A DNA stretch of 64,000 nt from Eriocheir sinensis (taxonomy: Eukaryota; Arthropoda; Malacostraca; Decapoda; Varunidae): positions 5,657,114 through 5,721,113 of the forward strand of contig NC_066577.1 of assembly GCF_024679095.1 (NCBI RefSeq), read 5' to 3'. Below are positions 46,117-57,512 of this stretch, in pieces; the stretch's first letter is position 1, and every line of letters starts with the position of its first letter. Under the pieces are notes generated by a model. That model was not told the DNA's origin. It saw nothing but the letters and a program-made list of their open reading frames with translations, and made no database searches. A program made the translations under genes and the position numbers.

Positions 46117-47384
46117 GGACCTATAGCCACATAATTAGTTTTCTAAGGCAACTGAACCTTATTGAAAGATAGTAATCTACTGCTTATAGATTAACAATTG
46201 ATTACCATTTAAATATAATATCGAATTGTTACTACCTCACTCATTGATAATCTAACCTAGCTGGTATTTTTGTGATATCAGTGACCCAAATAACACAATA
46301 AAGTCACTGAGACAAACGATTCATCCTTACAATATGCATAAATGTGGGTTACCAATGACTGAAAATTACCTAGTAGCTTACTCATGGTTATAATAATGAT
46401 GAATAGTAAATCAACATGTATCGGCAATAAACACATCAGTCACTAAGGTAAAGTTGAGGGCATACGCTATAGCAGCACGTGGCCTCGGTGCTCATCTCCG
46501 TCGCATTGGCCCTTGAGCCTGTGGTGGGAGGGAGCCCATTACCCCGGGACACAGGGCCAGTGTGACATCCGGGTGGGTGCTATTCTGTATAAAACACAGC
46601 CGTCGCGTTTCACTCCCCTCCCTCGCCCGCCCACACATATAAGGCTCTCCATACATCCATTCATCCAACTGTTCTCGTTGAAAGCCACTACAGGCCTCTA
46701 GCTGGGCCCGGAATGAAAATTTGAACGCCCCGCCCACTGCACCACTTTTAACTTATTATTCATGGTTTTCGGCACATATCTATGGCTAAATATGTAACTG
46801 GCATACAGTACCTACAATTTCGGATGCTGTGGTTGTCGCAAAATATACCCAATTATGGCATTGAAACATACACTTGAAATGAAGGAGAGAAATAGATTGT
46901 TGTTCTTGTTGTTGTTGTTATTACTTTTTATCATATTTATCCATCAGTTAACATTATCAACTCTCTATATTGTTTTTGTTATATACCTGGACCATACATG
47001 CGTGTCAACAGGACAATACTTGTAGTGGCTACATATGAATGCATTAAGTACATCACATCATTAATTAGCAAACAACTAACAAGTTTTACAATGCAAATAA
47101 TAAAGGGGAGTCACTGTATAGTCCTGCCTTCAGTTCTTTACCTCGTCACTGAAGTTGCAACACTACATTGAAATTACAAGCAAAGAAAGTTCCGTTCGCT
47201 GCGCCGCTCCAAGACTCGTCCTGCGCTGCTCCGGAACGTGAATATAAAGAGCTGAACTTTGTTGTGGCATATCCTCTTCGACGACAACAAGTAACTACTA
47301 GGCAACAGGTGAACTCACAGCTAGAACTGCACATTGAAACCCCTGGAAGAAGCACTTTCTTTGCCACAACCAACAGAGGATATA
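46117..47384. other. no confident gene
   Basis: A/T-rich unique sequence at 46117-46460 and 46740-47150. A GC-rich stretch at 46480-46740 holds TGTATAAAACAC at about 46585, which could be a TATA box, but no coding frame follows. 47160-47385 has a frame (AKKVPFAAPLQDSSCAAPER) that runs into the next minisatellite and matches nothing I know. Confidence 0.4.
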
Positions 47385-48260
47385 CGGTGGTCGTGGGTGT
47401 GGTGTGGCTGGTGTTAGTGGTCGTGGGTGTGGTGTGGCTGGTATTAGTGGTCGTGGGTGTGGTGTGGCTGGTATTGGTGGTCGTGATGGTGTGGTGTGGC
47501 TGGTATTGGTGGTCGTGATGGTGTGGTGTGGCTGGTATTGGTGGTCGTGGGTGTGGTGTGGCTGGTATTAGTGGTCGTGATGGTGTGGTGTGGCTGGTAT
47601 TGGTGGTCGTGGGTGTGGTGTGGCTGGTACTGGTGGTCGTGATGGTGTGGTGTGGCTGGTATTAGTGGTCGTGGGTGTGGTGTGGCTGGTATTAGTGGTG
47701 GTCGTGGGTGTGGTGTGGCTGGTATTAGTGGTCGTGAAGGTGTGGTGTGGCTGGTATTAGTGGTCGTGAAGGTGTGGTGTGGCTGGTATTAGTGGTCGTG
47801 ATGGTGTGGTGTGGCTGGTATTAGTGGTCGTGGGTGTGGTGTGGCTGGTATTAGTGGTGGTTGTGGGTGTGGTGTGGCTGGTATTAGTGGTCGTGATGGT
47901 GTGGTGTGGCTGGTATTAGTGGTCGTGGGTGTGGTGTGGCTGGTATTAGTGGTCGTGGGTGTGTGTGGCTGGTATTAGTGGTCGTGGGTGTGGTGTGGCT
48001 GGTATTAGTGGTGGTCGTGGGTGGGTGTGGCTAGTGTTAGTGGTCGTGAAGGTGTGGTGTGGCTGGTATTAGTGGTCGTGATGGTGTGGTGTGGCTGGTA
48101 TTAGTGGTCGTGGGTGTGGTGTGGCTGGTATTAGTGGTGGTCGTGGGTGGGTGTGGCTAGTGTTAGTGGTCGTGAAGGTGTGGTGTGGCTGGTATTGGTG
48201 GTCGTGATGGTGTGGTGTGGCTGGTATTTGTGGTGTTGGTGTGGCTGGTATTTGTGGTGT
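47385..48260. repeat. 30-bp G/T-rich minisatellite
   Basis: About 28 copies of GGTCGTGGGTGTGGTGTGGC plus TGGTATTAGT, with variants GATGGTGTGG and GAAGGTGTGG that lengthen the unit to 32 bp. It is strongly G-rich on one strand. Confidence 0.95.
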
Positions 48261-48358
48261 TGGTGTGGCTGCAGTTAGTGGTCTTGGGTGTGGCTGGATG
48301 TGGTGGTAGTGATGGCGTGGTCACGTGGTGTGGCTGGTCGTCTCGGGAGCGGTGTGTC

Positions 48359-48514
48359 CTATAAATAGAAGTCCGGTGGTCTCATGCTCCTTATTGCCTC
48401 AGCTACAGGTATTGCCGGAATGTGCCAGCTGCCATACGCATCAGGGGCAGGATAGTATCTGACGGGCTGACCTTGAACTTCCACCGTGGACTCAACCGAC
48501 TGAACCACAGTCTC
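48359..48514 (-). CDS. predicted second exon of a secreted-protein gene
   Basis: A 51-codon frame ending in a stop at 48359-48361 (VQGQPVRYYPAPDAYGSWHI...RPPDFYL). The possible acceptor is CAG at 48515-48517, with a CTAAT branch-like word about 27 bases upstream. Its phase (0) matches the donor of the first exon at 48733, so the two could join into a 141-residue precursor. This pairing is inference; the pyrimidine tract is weak. Confidence 0.4.
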   Translation of the reverse strand, partial: ETVVQSVESTVEVQGQPVRYYPAPDAYGSWHIPAIPVAEAIRSMRPPDFYL

Positions 48515-48732
48515 CTGCTGCTCGGTAAACAAGGATCCGTCATTAGTCAAAAGTTAGCCTCGTCCATAGATTTATAGTTATCATGGATTGCCCCAGGCGG
48601 AAGAGGATGCAAGCCCTCTGCCTCTGTACCCAAAACTTAAGTATAGCGTGACACTTAAACCTTTAAAAACGTGCAACACCCTGGCTCTTATTTTTCATTG
48701 TTTTCTACTCTTGAAACGCCTCGTTTACTTAC

Positions 48733-49002
48733 ATGATATGGCATATCATGGATAGGAATAAGCGCGGTGGTATAGTGGAAGTTAGGGAAGGCAGGACCAG
48801 CGGTTGTAGTTGTAGGTTGAGGGATTTGATCTCGGTGTATCCAGGGATTTCTTGTACCCGAAAGCAGGTCAGGAGCAGAAGCAGGGTTGGGTTGTTGGAT
48901 AGGGCGGTGTCCAGTCTTACACCCACACACGCGGCTGACCGAAGTGGTGTCCCAGGCCAGCAGCAGGGGCAGCAGAAGGAGAGCCGGCAGAGACCAGCGC
49001 AT
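48733..49002 (-). CDS. first coding exon of a small secreted protein
   Basis: ATG at 49000-49002 (CCACGATG context) begins a clear signal peptide (RWSLPALLLLPLLLAWDTTS), followed by a short Pro/Thr/Ser-rich segment. A strong donor, GTAAGT, on the minus strand at 48732-48727 would end the exon after 90 codons in phase 0. A TATA box and initiator lie upstream at conventional spacing. The protein family is not recognised; a short secreted, cuticle- or peptide-type product is possible. A duplicate of the exon lies at 53565-53777. Confidence 0.6.
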
Positions 49003-49062
49003 CGTGGCGGCTTCAGAGCTTCTCGTAGGACGCTGTGCGGGTCTGCGGGGAAGACGAAGAAC

Positions 49063-49096
49063 ACTGATTCACCCCAATGGTTCCAGTGTCTTTATA
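49063..49096 (-). promoter_or_regulatory. core promoter: TATA box and TCAGT initiator
   Basis: On the minus strand TATAAA occupies 49096-49091, and TCAGT (arthropod initiator) occupies 49067-49063. The initiator A at 49065 is 31 bases from the first T of the TATA box. The predicted 5' UTR is 63 bases. The same arrangement is kept in the duplicate at 53837-53870. Confidence 0.7.
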
Positions 49097-49139
49097 GAAG
49101 TACTCGGGGGGGGTGCGACTGGGGGGTTAAGGCACAGGA

Positions 49140-49163
49140 AGCACGTGTTTGAGGCATAGAGAC

Positions 49164-49204
<41 letters not shown>

Positions 49205-49297
49205 TCACTTGGAAAACACAGATATGAGAGAGACACAGGATGCAGGTGCTTGAGGCTTACAGACGAGAAGAGAGATGTTGTTGTTGATTTGTCCTCC

Positions 49298-49337
<40 letters not shown>

Positions 49338-49383
49338 GTCACCTAGAAAACACAGATAAGAGGGATAGACAGTCACAGGATGC
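49140..49383. repeat. (GA)n runs in a duplicated segment
   Basis: GA runs at about 49170-49199 and 49300-49335. The flanking CACTTGGAAAACACAGATA and CACAGGATGC words are each present twice. Confidence 0.8.
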
Positions 49384-49389
49384 TTGATC

Positions 49390-49403
49390 GTCCTACTACT
49401 ACA

Positions 49404-49437
<34 letters not shown>

Positions 49438-49450
49438 TTACTACTACTAT

Positions 49451-49504
<54 letters not shown>

Positions 49505-49512
49505 AGCTACCA
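49390..49512. repeat. (CTA)n microsatellite
   Basis: About 40 CTA trinucleotides with a few TTA interruptions. Frames of poly-Thr, poly-Leu and poly-Val are artefacts. Confidence 0.97.
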
Positions 49513-49734
49513 CTACTACAGACGTTTTATTTATACGTACCGCATCGGGTTGTGTTGGTATCAAAAACCTCTATGTATTGTGAAGGGTCTAATTCATGAA
49601 GAACAGCCTTAATTATCTGTATGGACATGAGCACCTTGGGGCGTTAAGTCTCATCCTTCCGTCATAATCCATCCCATCCTGAACTGCGCATCGCGGAACC
49701 CAATCTTTGCTATCACAGATCGTAACGAGGGGCC

Positions 49735-50385
49735 GCTTGCACAGTCACGTTTGTCTGTGTTGATCGTTACCAATGATCGCCGCTACCAACAAGAAATCCG
49801 CTTTCACAGTCACGTGTGTTGATCGTCACCAATGATCGCCGCTACCAACAAGAAATCCGCTTTCACAGTCACGTGTGTTGATCGTTACCAATGATCGCCG
49901 CTACCAACAAGAAAGCCGCTTTCACAGTCACGTTTGTCTGTGTTGATCGTTACCAATGGTCGCCGCTACCAACAAGAAATACGCTTTCACAGTCACGTTT
50001 GTCTGTGTTGATCGTTACCAATGGTCGCCGCTACCAACAAGAAATACGCAGTCACGTTTGTCTGTGTTGATCGTTACCAATGGTCGCCGCCACCAGCAAG
50101 AAATACGCTTTCACAGTCACGTTTGTCTGTGTTGATCGTTACCAATGGTCGCCGCTACCAACAAGAAATACGCTTTCACAGTCACGTTTGTCTGTGTTGA
50201 TCGTTACCAATGGTCGCCGCCACCAGCAAGAAATACGCTTTCACAGTCACGTTTGTCTGTGTTGATCGTTACCAATGGTCGCCGCTACCAACAAGAAATA
50301 CGCTTTCACAGTCACGTTTGTCTGTGTTGATCGTTACCAATGGTCGCCGCCACCAGCAAGAAATACGCTTTCACAATCGACTTTG
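49735..50385. repeat. 65-bp array derived from foldback element C
   Basis: About ten copies of a 57-65 bp unit with GCTTTCACAGTCACGTTTGT and TGTTGATCGTTACCAATGGT. Both words belong to the arm of the foldback element at 15460-15727. Later copies alternate CTACCAACA with CACCAGCA, giving a 130-bp higher-order period. Confidence 0.9.
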
Positions 50386-51050
50386 CATGATATGAACTCA
50401 CTTCACCTGCTGACCAGGAAACGTTCTGCTGAGAACTTCATTTTGATTGATTGATGGTTTATTGTTGTAAAATACACAACAAAGGAGAAGGAAGTACTTT
50501 AATAGCCTACTCGCCACCAGTATTCACCCGTTATGCCTCCTTGGCCAGACTTTCGTGTTATTCTAGATAGCCTAATATGTAAGCATAGGGCATACATATA
50601 ACGAAATCAGGCCTGTTAGGTAAAAAATAAATGTGAAGTCTGCTAAATAAGCGTGAATAATGAACAAATGTAATGAATATATATTGGTGAAGAGTCTGTC
50701 TTGCTGATATCTGCCAAATAATAGAACTTTAATACTTGTCACCATTATGAAATAAATTTTCAACTATTATCCCTCGGAAATACTTGTATTAGGCTATTAG
50801 CAGATTTGAGCGGTGTATTGCAGCGACACTCCACATTTTATCATCATATCTATTCTTCACAGTTATTCTTTATGTTTATTCTTCACGTTTACTTTTTGAA
50901 CGTGTATTTTTCCCATTGCTCCTTCATGATCCTCCGCTCGGGTGATGCAATGCCGACATTTCCCGCCGCTCCGGCACACCGACACTGCCGAGCCACGCGC
51001 CTTCGTCTCGCCATGACCGTCACCACGCTGGTCGTCGCCGACACCACGAA
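50386..51050. other. no recognisable gene
   Basis: TTGATTGATTGATGGTTTATTGTTG near 50444 resembles, inverted, the CAATAAACTATCAATCAGTC at 55065, a likely 3' end of a transposable element. The rest is A/T-rich unique sequence and a GC-rich patch at 50930-51050. Confidence 0.45.
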
Positions 51051-51054
51051 AACA

Positions 51055-52590
51055 GCGACTGTGAAGGCGGATCGAGGCGATGGTAATTGGTTAAGTGAGT
51101 ACCAGACCACTGTGAAGGCGGATCGAGGCGATGGTAACACAGGATGGTCGGGCCTTTGGTTAGGGTGCGTACCAGACCACTGTGAAGGCGGATCGAGGCG
51201 ATGGTAACACAGGATGGTCGGGCCTTTGGTTAGGGTGCGTACCAGACCACTGTGAAGGCGGATCGAGGCGATGGTAACACAGGATGGTCGGGCCTTTGGT
51301 TAGGGTGCGTACCAGACCACTGTGAAGGCGGATCAAGGCGATGGTAACACAGGATGGTCGAGCCTTTGGTTAGGTGCGTACCAGACCACTGTGAAGGCGG
51401 ATCGAGGCGATGGTAACACAGGATGGTCGGGCCTTTGGTTAGGGTGCGTACCAGACCACTGTGAAGGCGGATCAAGGCGATGGTAACCCCGATGGTAGGG
51501 CCTCTGGTTAGGGTGCGTACCAGACCACTGTGAAGGCGGATCGAGGCGATGGTAACACAGGATGGTAGGGCCTCTGGTTAGGGTGCGTACCAGACCACTG
51601 TGAAGGCGGATCCAGGCGATGGTAACACAGGATGGTCGGGCCTTTGGTTAGGGTGCGTACCAGACCATTGTGAAGGCGGATCCAGGCGATGGTAACACAG
51701 GATGGTCGGGCCTTTGGTTAGGGTGCGTACCAGACCAGTGTGAAGGCGGATCCAGGCGATGGTAACACAGGATGGTCGGGCCTTTGGTTAGGGTGCGTAC
51801 CAGACCATTGTGAAGGCGGATCGAGGCGATGGTAACACAGGATGGTCGGGCCTCTGGTTAGGGTGCATACCAGACCACTGTGAAGGCGGATCCAGGCGAT
51901 GGTAACACAGGATGGTCGGGCCTTTGGTTAGGGTGCGTACCAGACCATTGTGAAGGCGGATCCAGGCGATGGTAACACAGGATGGTCGGGCCTTTGGTTA
52001 GGGTGCGTACCAGACCATTGTGAAGGCGGATCGAGGCGATGGTAACACAGGATGGTCGGGCCTTTGGTTAGGGTGCGTACCAGACCATTGTGAAGGCGGA
52101 TCCAGGCGATGGTAACACAGGATGGTCGGGCCTTTGGTTAGGGTGCATACCAGACCACTGTGAAGGCGGATCAAGGCGATGGTAACACAGGATGGTCGGG
52201 CCTTTGGTTAGGGTGCATACCAGACCACTGTGAAGGCGGATCCAGGCGATGGTAACACAGGATGGTCGGGCCTTTGGTTAGGGTGCATACCAGACCACTG
52301 TGAAGGCGGATCGAGGCGATGGTAACACAGGATGGTCGGGCCTTTGGTTAGGGTGCGTACCAGACCACTGTGAAGGCGGATCGAGGCGATGGTAACACAG
52401 GATGGTAGGGCCTTTGGTTAGGGTGCGTACCAGACCACTGTGAAGGCGGATCGAGGCGATGGTAACACAGGATGGTCGGGCCTTTGGTTAGGGTGCGTAC
52501 CAGACCACTGTGAAGGCGGATCGAGGCGATGGTAACACAGGATGGTCGGGCCTTTGGTTAGGATGCGTACCAGACCACTGTGAAGGCGGC
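51055..52590. repeat. 70-bp array, about 22 copies
   Basis: The unit is ACCAGACCACTGTGAAGGCG, GATCGAGGCGATGGTAACAC and the rest, 70 bp. CACTGTGAAGGCGGATCGAGGCGATGGTAAC is an inverted, diverged version of the arm of foldback element C. The last copy ends GTGAAGGCGGCCCTTA, which restores the element's terminal GGCCCTTA. Variants GATCGAGG, GATCCAGG and GATCAAGG intermix. Confidence 0.95.
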
Positions 52591-53024
<434 letters not shown>

Positions 53025-53025
53025 C

Positions 53026-53080
53026 AGGGTTGGCGGTTTAAACCAAATGGTTTAAACCATGGTTTAAACCAATAAAAAAG
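53026..53080. mobile_element. hAT-like terminal sequence
   Basis: CAGGGTTGGCGGTTTAAACC followed by further GGTTTAAACC palindromes. CAGGGTTGGC is the inverted form of the right end of the hAT-like element at 19022-19802. The other end was not found. Confidence 0.5.
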
Positions 53081-53355
53081 TAGTGTTGATTCGAGGGTAA
53101 TTTTTTTCAGTCCAAATTACAGAAATGAACATGATTTTAAAAGTACTGTTCGCTCAAGTAACATAAAATTAGTACTTTTAAGATTATTTAAATCTCCCAG
53201 ATTTATGTTGTACCTATATGCTACCAACAAACTTCTAAAATGTACAATGTATGTATCAATTAATGCATGTATGTATAAAAATAATAAATTTACCCGAGCG
53301 ATCTAACCCGAATCCTCAAGCAGTTTGGGATCCCTGCGCTTGCAATAATACTGGA
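53081..53355. other. A/T-rich sequence, no gene
   Basis: Probably the interior of the hAT-like element that starts at about 53026. Confidence 0.35.
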
Positions 53356-53359
53356 CGCA

Positions 53360-53382
53360 GAATATATATATATCTATATATA

Positions 53383-53434
<52 letters not shown>

Positions 53435-53436
53435 TA
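53360..53436. repeat. (TA)n microsatellite
   Basis: TA run with ATC and GATA interruptions, followed by a C-run and T-run. Confidence 0.95.
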
Positions 53437-53564
53437 TATTGCCCCCCCCTTTTTCAATTTTCAGGGTACGCCACTGAGCGTGACACATAAACCTTTAAAA
53501 ACGTGCAACTCCATGGCTCTTATTGTTCATTGTTTTCTACTCTTGAAACGCCTCCTTTACTTAC

Positions 53565-53777
53565 TTTACCAGGCCGTAAAACAAAAGTAGGATGAGGGAT
53601 TTGATGGCGGCGTATCCAGGGATTTCTCACAGCCGAAATCAGTGGAGGAGCGGCAGCTGGGTTGGGTTGTTGGATAAGATGGTGTCCAGTCTTACGCCCA
53701 CACACGCGGCTGACTGAAGTGGTGTCCCAGGCCAGCAGCAGGGGCAACAGAAGGAGTGCCGGCAGAGACCAGCACAT
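53565..53777 (-). pseudogene. duplicate of the secreted-protein first exon
   Basis: It encodes the same signal peptide (CWSLPALLLLPLLLAWDTTS) and a shorter tail, with a GTAAGT donor (minus strand 53564-53559) in phase 0 after 71 codons. The duplicated block (about 53477-53946 versus 48646-49150) includes the promoter but stops in the intron, so the second exon at 48359-48514 is not repeated. No replacement exon is visible. It may be an exon-level pseudogene, or it may splice to sequence I did not recognise. Confidence 0.55.
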
Positions 53778-53836
53778 CGTGGCGGCTCAGAGCTTCTCGT
53801 AGGACGCTGTGCGGGTCTGCGGGGAAGACGAAGAAC

Positions 53837-53870
53837 ACTGATTCACCCCAATGGTTCCAGTGTCTTTATA
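53837..53870 (-). promoter_or_regulatory. duplicated core promoter
   Basis: TATAAA at 53870-53865 and TCAGT at 53841-53837 on the minus strand, again 31 bases apart. The predicted 5' UTR is 62 bases. Confidence 0.6.
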
Positions 53871-54008
53871 GAAGTACTCAGGGGGAGGGGGGGGGGGTGC
53901 GACTGGGGGGATAATTAAGGCACAGGAAGCAGGTGTTTGAGGCATAGAGAACTGTTATAAGGAAAACGTACGAGGAATAGGCAGGAAGCTTGACCTACTG
54001 CTACCGAA

Positions 54009-54009
<1 letters not shown>

Positions 54010-54062
<53 letters not shown>

Positions 54063-54092
54063 GCTACTACTACTACTACTACTACTACCACA
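54010..54092. repeat. (CTA)n microsatellite
   Basis: About 25 CTA trinucleotides with one CTG. It occupies the same position relative to the duplicated exon as the (CTA)n at 49390 does to the original, so it is probably part of the duplication. Confidence 0.95.
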
Positions 54093-54475
54093 ACTACAGA
54101 CGGTTTATCTATACGTAGGTACTAAGAACAGCCTTATCTATACGGACGTGGGCAGCGATCGAGGCCCCACTCGTCCACTACGAAATCGGATGCACCATTT
54201 CGACACCAGTCCGATTCGTCACATACCCGGTTCGCCACCAACCCCCCCCCCCCCCGACTTCGTCACCAATTAAAGCACTCCAATTCGTCACCAATGTGAA
54301 ATCCATTTCGTCACCACAAATTTCCACAGGGTGGTTTTCTCACTTAGCGCTGAGTCTGATGAAAGCAGCGTCAGCGAGACCGTGCCATTCTTATCGAACA
54401 GCTCGATCACTTGATGGGAAGCATTATACAGTCTCCGTGGCGGTGCTCGTAGAGGCGGCGCGTGTCACAGTTTTT
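54093..54475. other. no gene; TTCGTCACCA words
   Basis: Degenerate repeats of TTCGTCACCA (54210-54320) and a C-run at 54243-54256. No gene. Confidence 0.5.
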
Positions 54476-54476
54476 T

Positions 54477-54655
54477 TACGTTGCTGCCTATTGCGCCGGT
54501 AGGCATCTTCCCGGTGGGGCCTGATGGTCAGCCCAAGGCTTCTTCCAGGTGGGGCCTGATGGTCAGCCCAAGGCTTCTTCCAGGTGGGGCCTGATGGTCG
54601 GCCCAGCCCGTTCTGGCGCAGGCGAGTGTTTATAGTGGCGCCATCTTGCATTGTA
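54477..54655 (-). mobile_element. SINE family 1, 3' part with three 35-bp units
   Basis: The minus strand carries GATGGCGCCACTATAAACAC, CGCCAGAACGGGCTGGGCCG, three GGCCC(C)ACCTGGAAGAAGCC-type 35-bp units, and an AGGCAGCAACGTAAAAAA end. The tRNA head is absent. Confidence 0.85.
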
Positions 54656-54893
54656 CGGTGGACTTGGCCACGACCATCTCCCACTCGCCTCTTCCCCCAG
54701 CCAAAACATATACCGTGTTTGACGGCTGCACCGGCTTATAAGACGCTCCCCCAGCTTGGGCTGTCATTTGAAAAAATAATAATAATAAGCGGGTTTAAAC
54801 AACGAGTTTCTGGTGAAGATTTTTGGCCTGATATTCGTTGCCCTCACCACTAACAGGTAATTTTTAAAGTTTCATGTATACTCGGATCCTTGT
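54656..54893. other. no recognisable gene
   Basis: Contains GGCTTATAAGACGCTCCCCC, a word seen at the ends of some DNA elements, and a short (AAT)n run. Confidence 0.4.
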
Positions 54894-55110
54894 TAAGGGC
54901 CGCTTTCACAGTCACTTTTGTTTGTTTTGATCGTTACCAATGGCGCCGATCGCCGCTGTAGTATTTCCACGTGAAACTGGCCGATGGGGTAGTGGCGGCT
55001 GCAGAGGAAGCGAGAGGTGTTGAGAGTGTGTGGCAAGGTGCGGGGCGGGGCTAACCCCGCAGCAATAAACTATCAATCAGTCAATCAATCAATTCCTTTC
55101 TATTAGACTA
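54894..55110. mobile_element. foldback element C, single arm plus centre
   Basis: AAGGGCCGCTTTCACAGTCA through GGTGTTGAGAGTGTGTGGCA matches the left arm and centre of 15460-15727. The right arm is missing and is replaced by an AATAAACTATCAATCAGTC end. Confidence 0.8.
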
Positions 55111-55164
55111 CGGTTAACCCAATGCCTGATATAAAAAAGTGATCTAATTACCACCTCGATCCTC

Positions 55165-55167
<3 letters not shown>

Positions 55168-55252
<85 letters not shown>
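55168..55252. repeat. (TA)n microsatellite
   Basis: About 42 TA dinucleotides directly abutting the SINE head at 55253. Confidence 0.97.
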
Positions 55253-55255
<3 letters not shown>

Positions 55256-56688
55256 CGGTGGCTGAGTGGTTATCGTGACGGCCCCGCGTTCAGGAGCTCC
55301 AGGAGGGACGCGGATTCGATTCCTGGCCGCCGCACAGTTGAGGTTTTTCAGTCACCGCCGAGTGGCCTAAGACTACCCACATGCTGGCCTGAAGACCACC
55401 CATCTAGCTGAGCTCTCCAAAGAGAGACTCAAAGATGAGTTCCGGGGGGCAGCATGAGCCAACACAAGATGGCGCCACTATAAACACTCGCTAATGGGCT
55501 GGGCCGACCATCAGGCCCTACCGGGAAGAAGCCTTGGGCCGACCATCAGGATCCACCGGGAAGAAGCCTTGGGCCGACCATCAGGATCCACCGGGAAGAA
55601 GCCTTGGGCCGACCATCAGGATCCACCGGGAAGAAGCCTTGGGCCGACCATCAGGATCCACCGGAAAGAAGCCTTGGGCCGACCATCAGGATCCACCGGG
55701 AAGAAGCCTTGGGCCGACCATCAGGCACTCACGGGAAGAAGCCTTGGGCCGACCATCAGGATCCACCGGGAAGAAGCCTTGGGCCGACCATCAGGATCCA
55801 CCGGGAAGAAGCCTTGGGCCGACTATCAGGATCCACCGGGAAGAAGCCTTGGGCCGACCATCAGGATCCACCGGGAAGAAGCCTTGGGCCGACCATCAGG
55901 ATCCACCGGGAAGAAGCCTTGGGCCGATCATTAGGCCCTACCGGGAAGAAGCCTTGGGCCGACCATCAGGATCCACCGGGAAGAAGCCTTGGGCCGACCA
56001 TCAGGATCCACCGGGAAGAAGCCTTGGGCCGACCATCAGGCCCTACCGGGAAGAAGCCTTGGGCCGACCATCAGGATCCACCGGGAAGAAGCCTTGGGCC
56101 GACCATCAGGATCCACCGGGAAGAAGCCTTGGGCCGACCATCAGGATCCACTGGAAGAAGCCTTGGGCCGACTATCAGGATCCACCGGGAAGAAGCCTTG
56201 GGCCGACCATCAGGATCCACCGGAAGAAGCCTTGGGCCGACCATCAAGCCCCACTGGGAAGAAGCCTTGGGCCGACCACCAGGATCTACCGGGAAGAAGC
56301 CTTGGGCCGACCATCAGGATCCACCGGGAAGAAGCCTTGGGCCGACCATCAGGATCCACCGGGAAGAAGCCTTGGGCCGACCATCAGGATCCACCGGGAA
56401 GAAGCCTTGGGCCGACCATCAGGATCCACTGAAGAAGCCTTGGGCCGACCATCAGGATCCACCGGGAAGAAGCCTTGGGTCGACTATCAGGATCCACCGG
56501 GAAGAAGCCTTGGGCCGACCATCAGGATCCACCGGGAAGAAGCCTTGGGCCGACCATCAGGATCCACCGGGAAGAAGCCTTGGGCCGACCATCAGGATCC
56601 ACCGGGAAGAAGCCTTGGGCCGACCATCAGGATCCACCGGGAAGAAGCCTTGGGCCGACCATCAGGATCCACCGGGAAGAAGCCTCGC
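55253..56688 (+). mobile_element. SINE family 1 with a giant internal 35-bp array
   Basis: The head (GGCGGTGGCTGAGTGGTTAT, B box GGATTCGATTCC) and core (GATGGCGCCACTATAAACAC) run to about 55505. The 35-bp unit GGGCCGACCATCAGGATCCA plus CCGGGAAGAAGCCTT follows about 33 times, to 56688. Other SINE copies have none, two or three units. The SINE's own 3' end is missing; LINE 5' sequence begins directly. The 400-residue frames across the array are artefacts of a stop-free unit. Confidence 0.93.
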
Positions 56689-57512
56689 GTGTCTCAGCCT
56701 CAGTCAGCGCGCGACCTTCCTTGGGTTCACACGTGACTTTGCCCCGCTGCTGTGTGGTGCCAACTCGCTCTTTCCTCTGTTTTCCTCTGCTTTCGCGGTG
56801 TGAGGCGTTCTGTGCTTCTGTGTAACTGCTGCTGTACTGGAGGACTACAAAACCAGGAGGATTACCCTTCCTTCTACTACAGACCGCTAAGTGTTCTGAT
56901 TTAGTATTTACTTAGTTGGATAGTGATCCACAGTTACTCCTAGGACAAGTGTATTAAGCTTCCCACATCTACACTAAATTCAACATTCTTTCAAGCCAAC
57001 CCAGTGCTACACGGTTTTATATTGCTTTTGTGTTTTTTTATATTGCTTTTGTGTTTTCTTTTCCTTCTATTATTAGGATACTTTACTGTGCTGTGATAAT
57101 AGGACTACGTGAATCAGGCGCGCCAAGCTACGTTAATGTCTAAGTCCACACAAAAACACTAGATAATCCACTTTCCGCGCAAACCTAGTGAACACAGTTA
57201 TTATCTTCTTTACATAAGTGATTTCTCAGTATATTAATATTGGCCTATGTTTTGTCTTGGTGGGTAGAAATAACCGCGCCTTTTTACCCGAGACACACCC
57301 TTTTCCCCGGGGAATTGACCTGACTGCGACCTCACAGCAGCTGTTGGTTTGTTTTCCTAGATACACATTTTTGACCTGACGACCTCACAGCAGCTGTTGG
57401 TTTGTTTTCCTAGATACACATTTTTGACCTGACGACCTCACCGCAGCTGCGTACTTTGTTATCGTCTTAACGCGCCTAATTGTTTCCGTCTTGCCTCGCC
57501 CATATCTTCACC
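56689..57512 (+). mobile_element. 5' region of the CR1/L2-type LINE
   Basis: It begins with CTCAGCCTCAGTCAGCGCGC after the SINE array. It includes three copies of a roughly 54-bp unit (GACCTCACAGCAGCTGTTGG at about 57330-57450), like the tandem 5' UTR units of several LINE families, and leads to the ORF1 ATG at 57513. The 5' boundary is not exact. Confidence 0.6.

Noticed and set aside
46513..46740. A gene downstream of the TATAAAA at about 46585
   Set aside because: No initiator at the right distance that I trust and no coding frame of substance follows.
55494..56825. 400-residue repeat proteins
   Set aside because: They are the SINE-derived 35-bp array read in stop-free frames.
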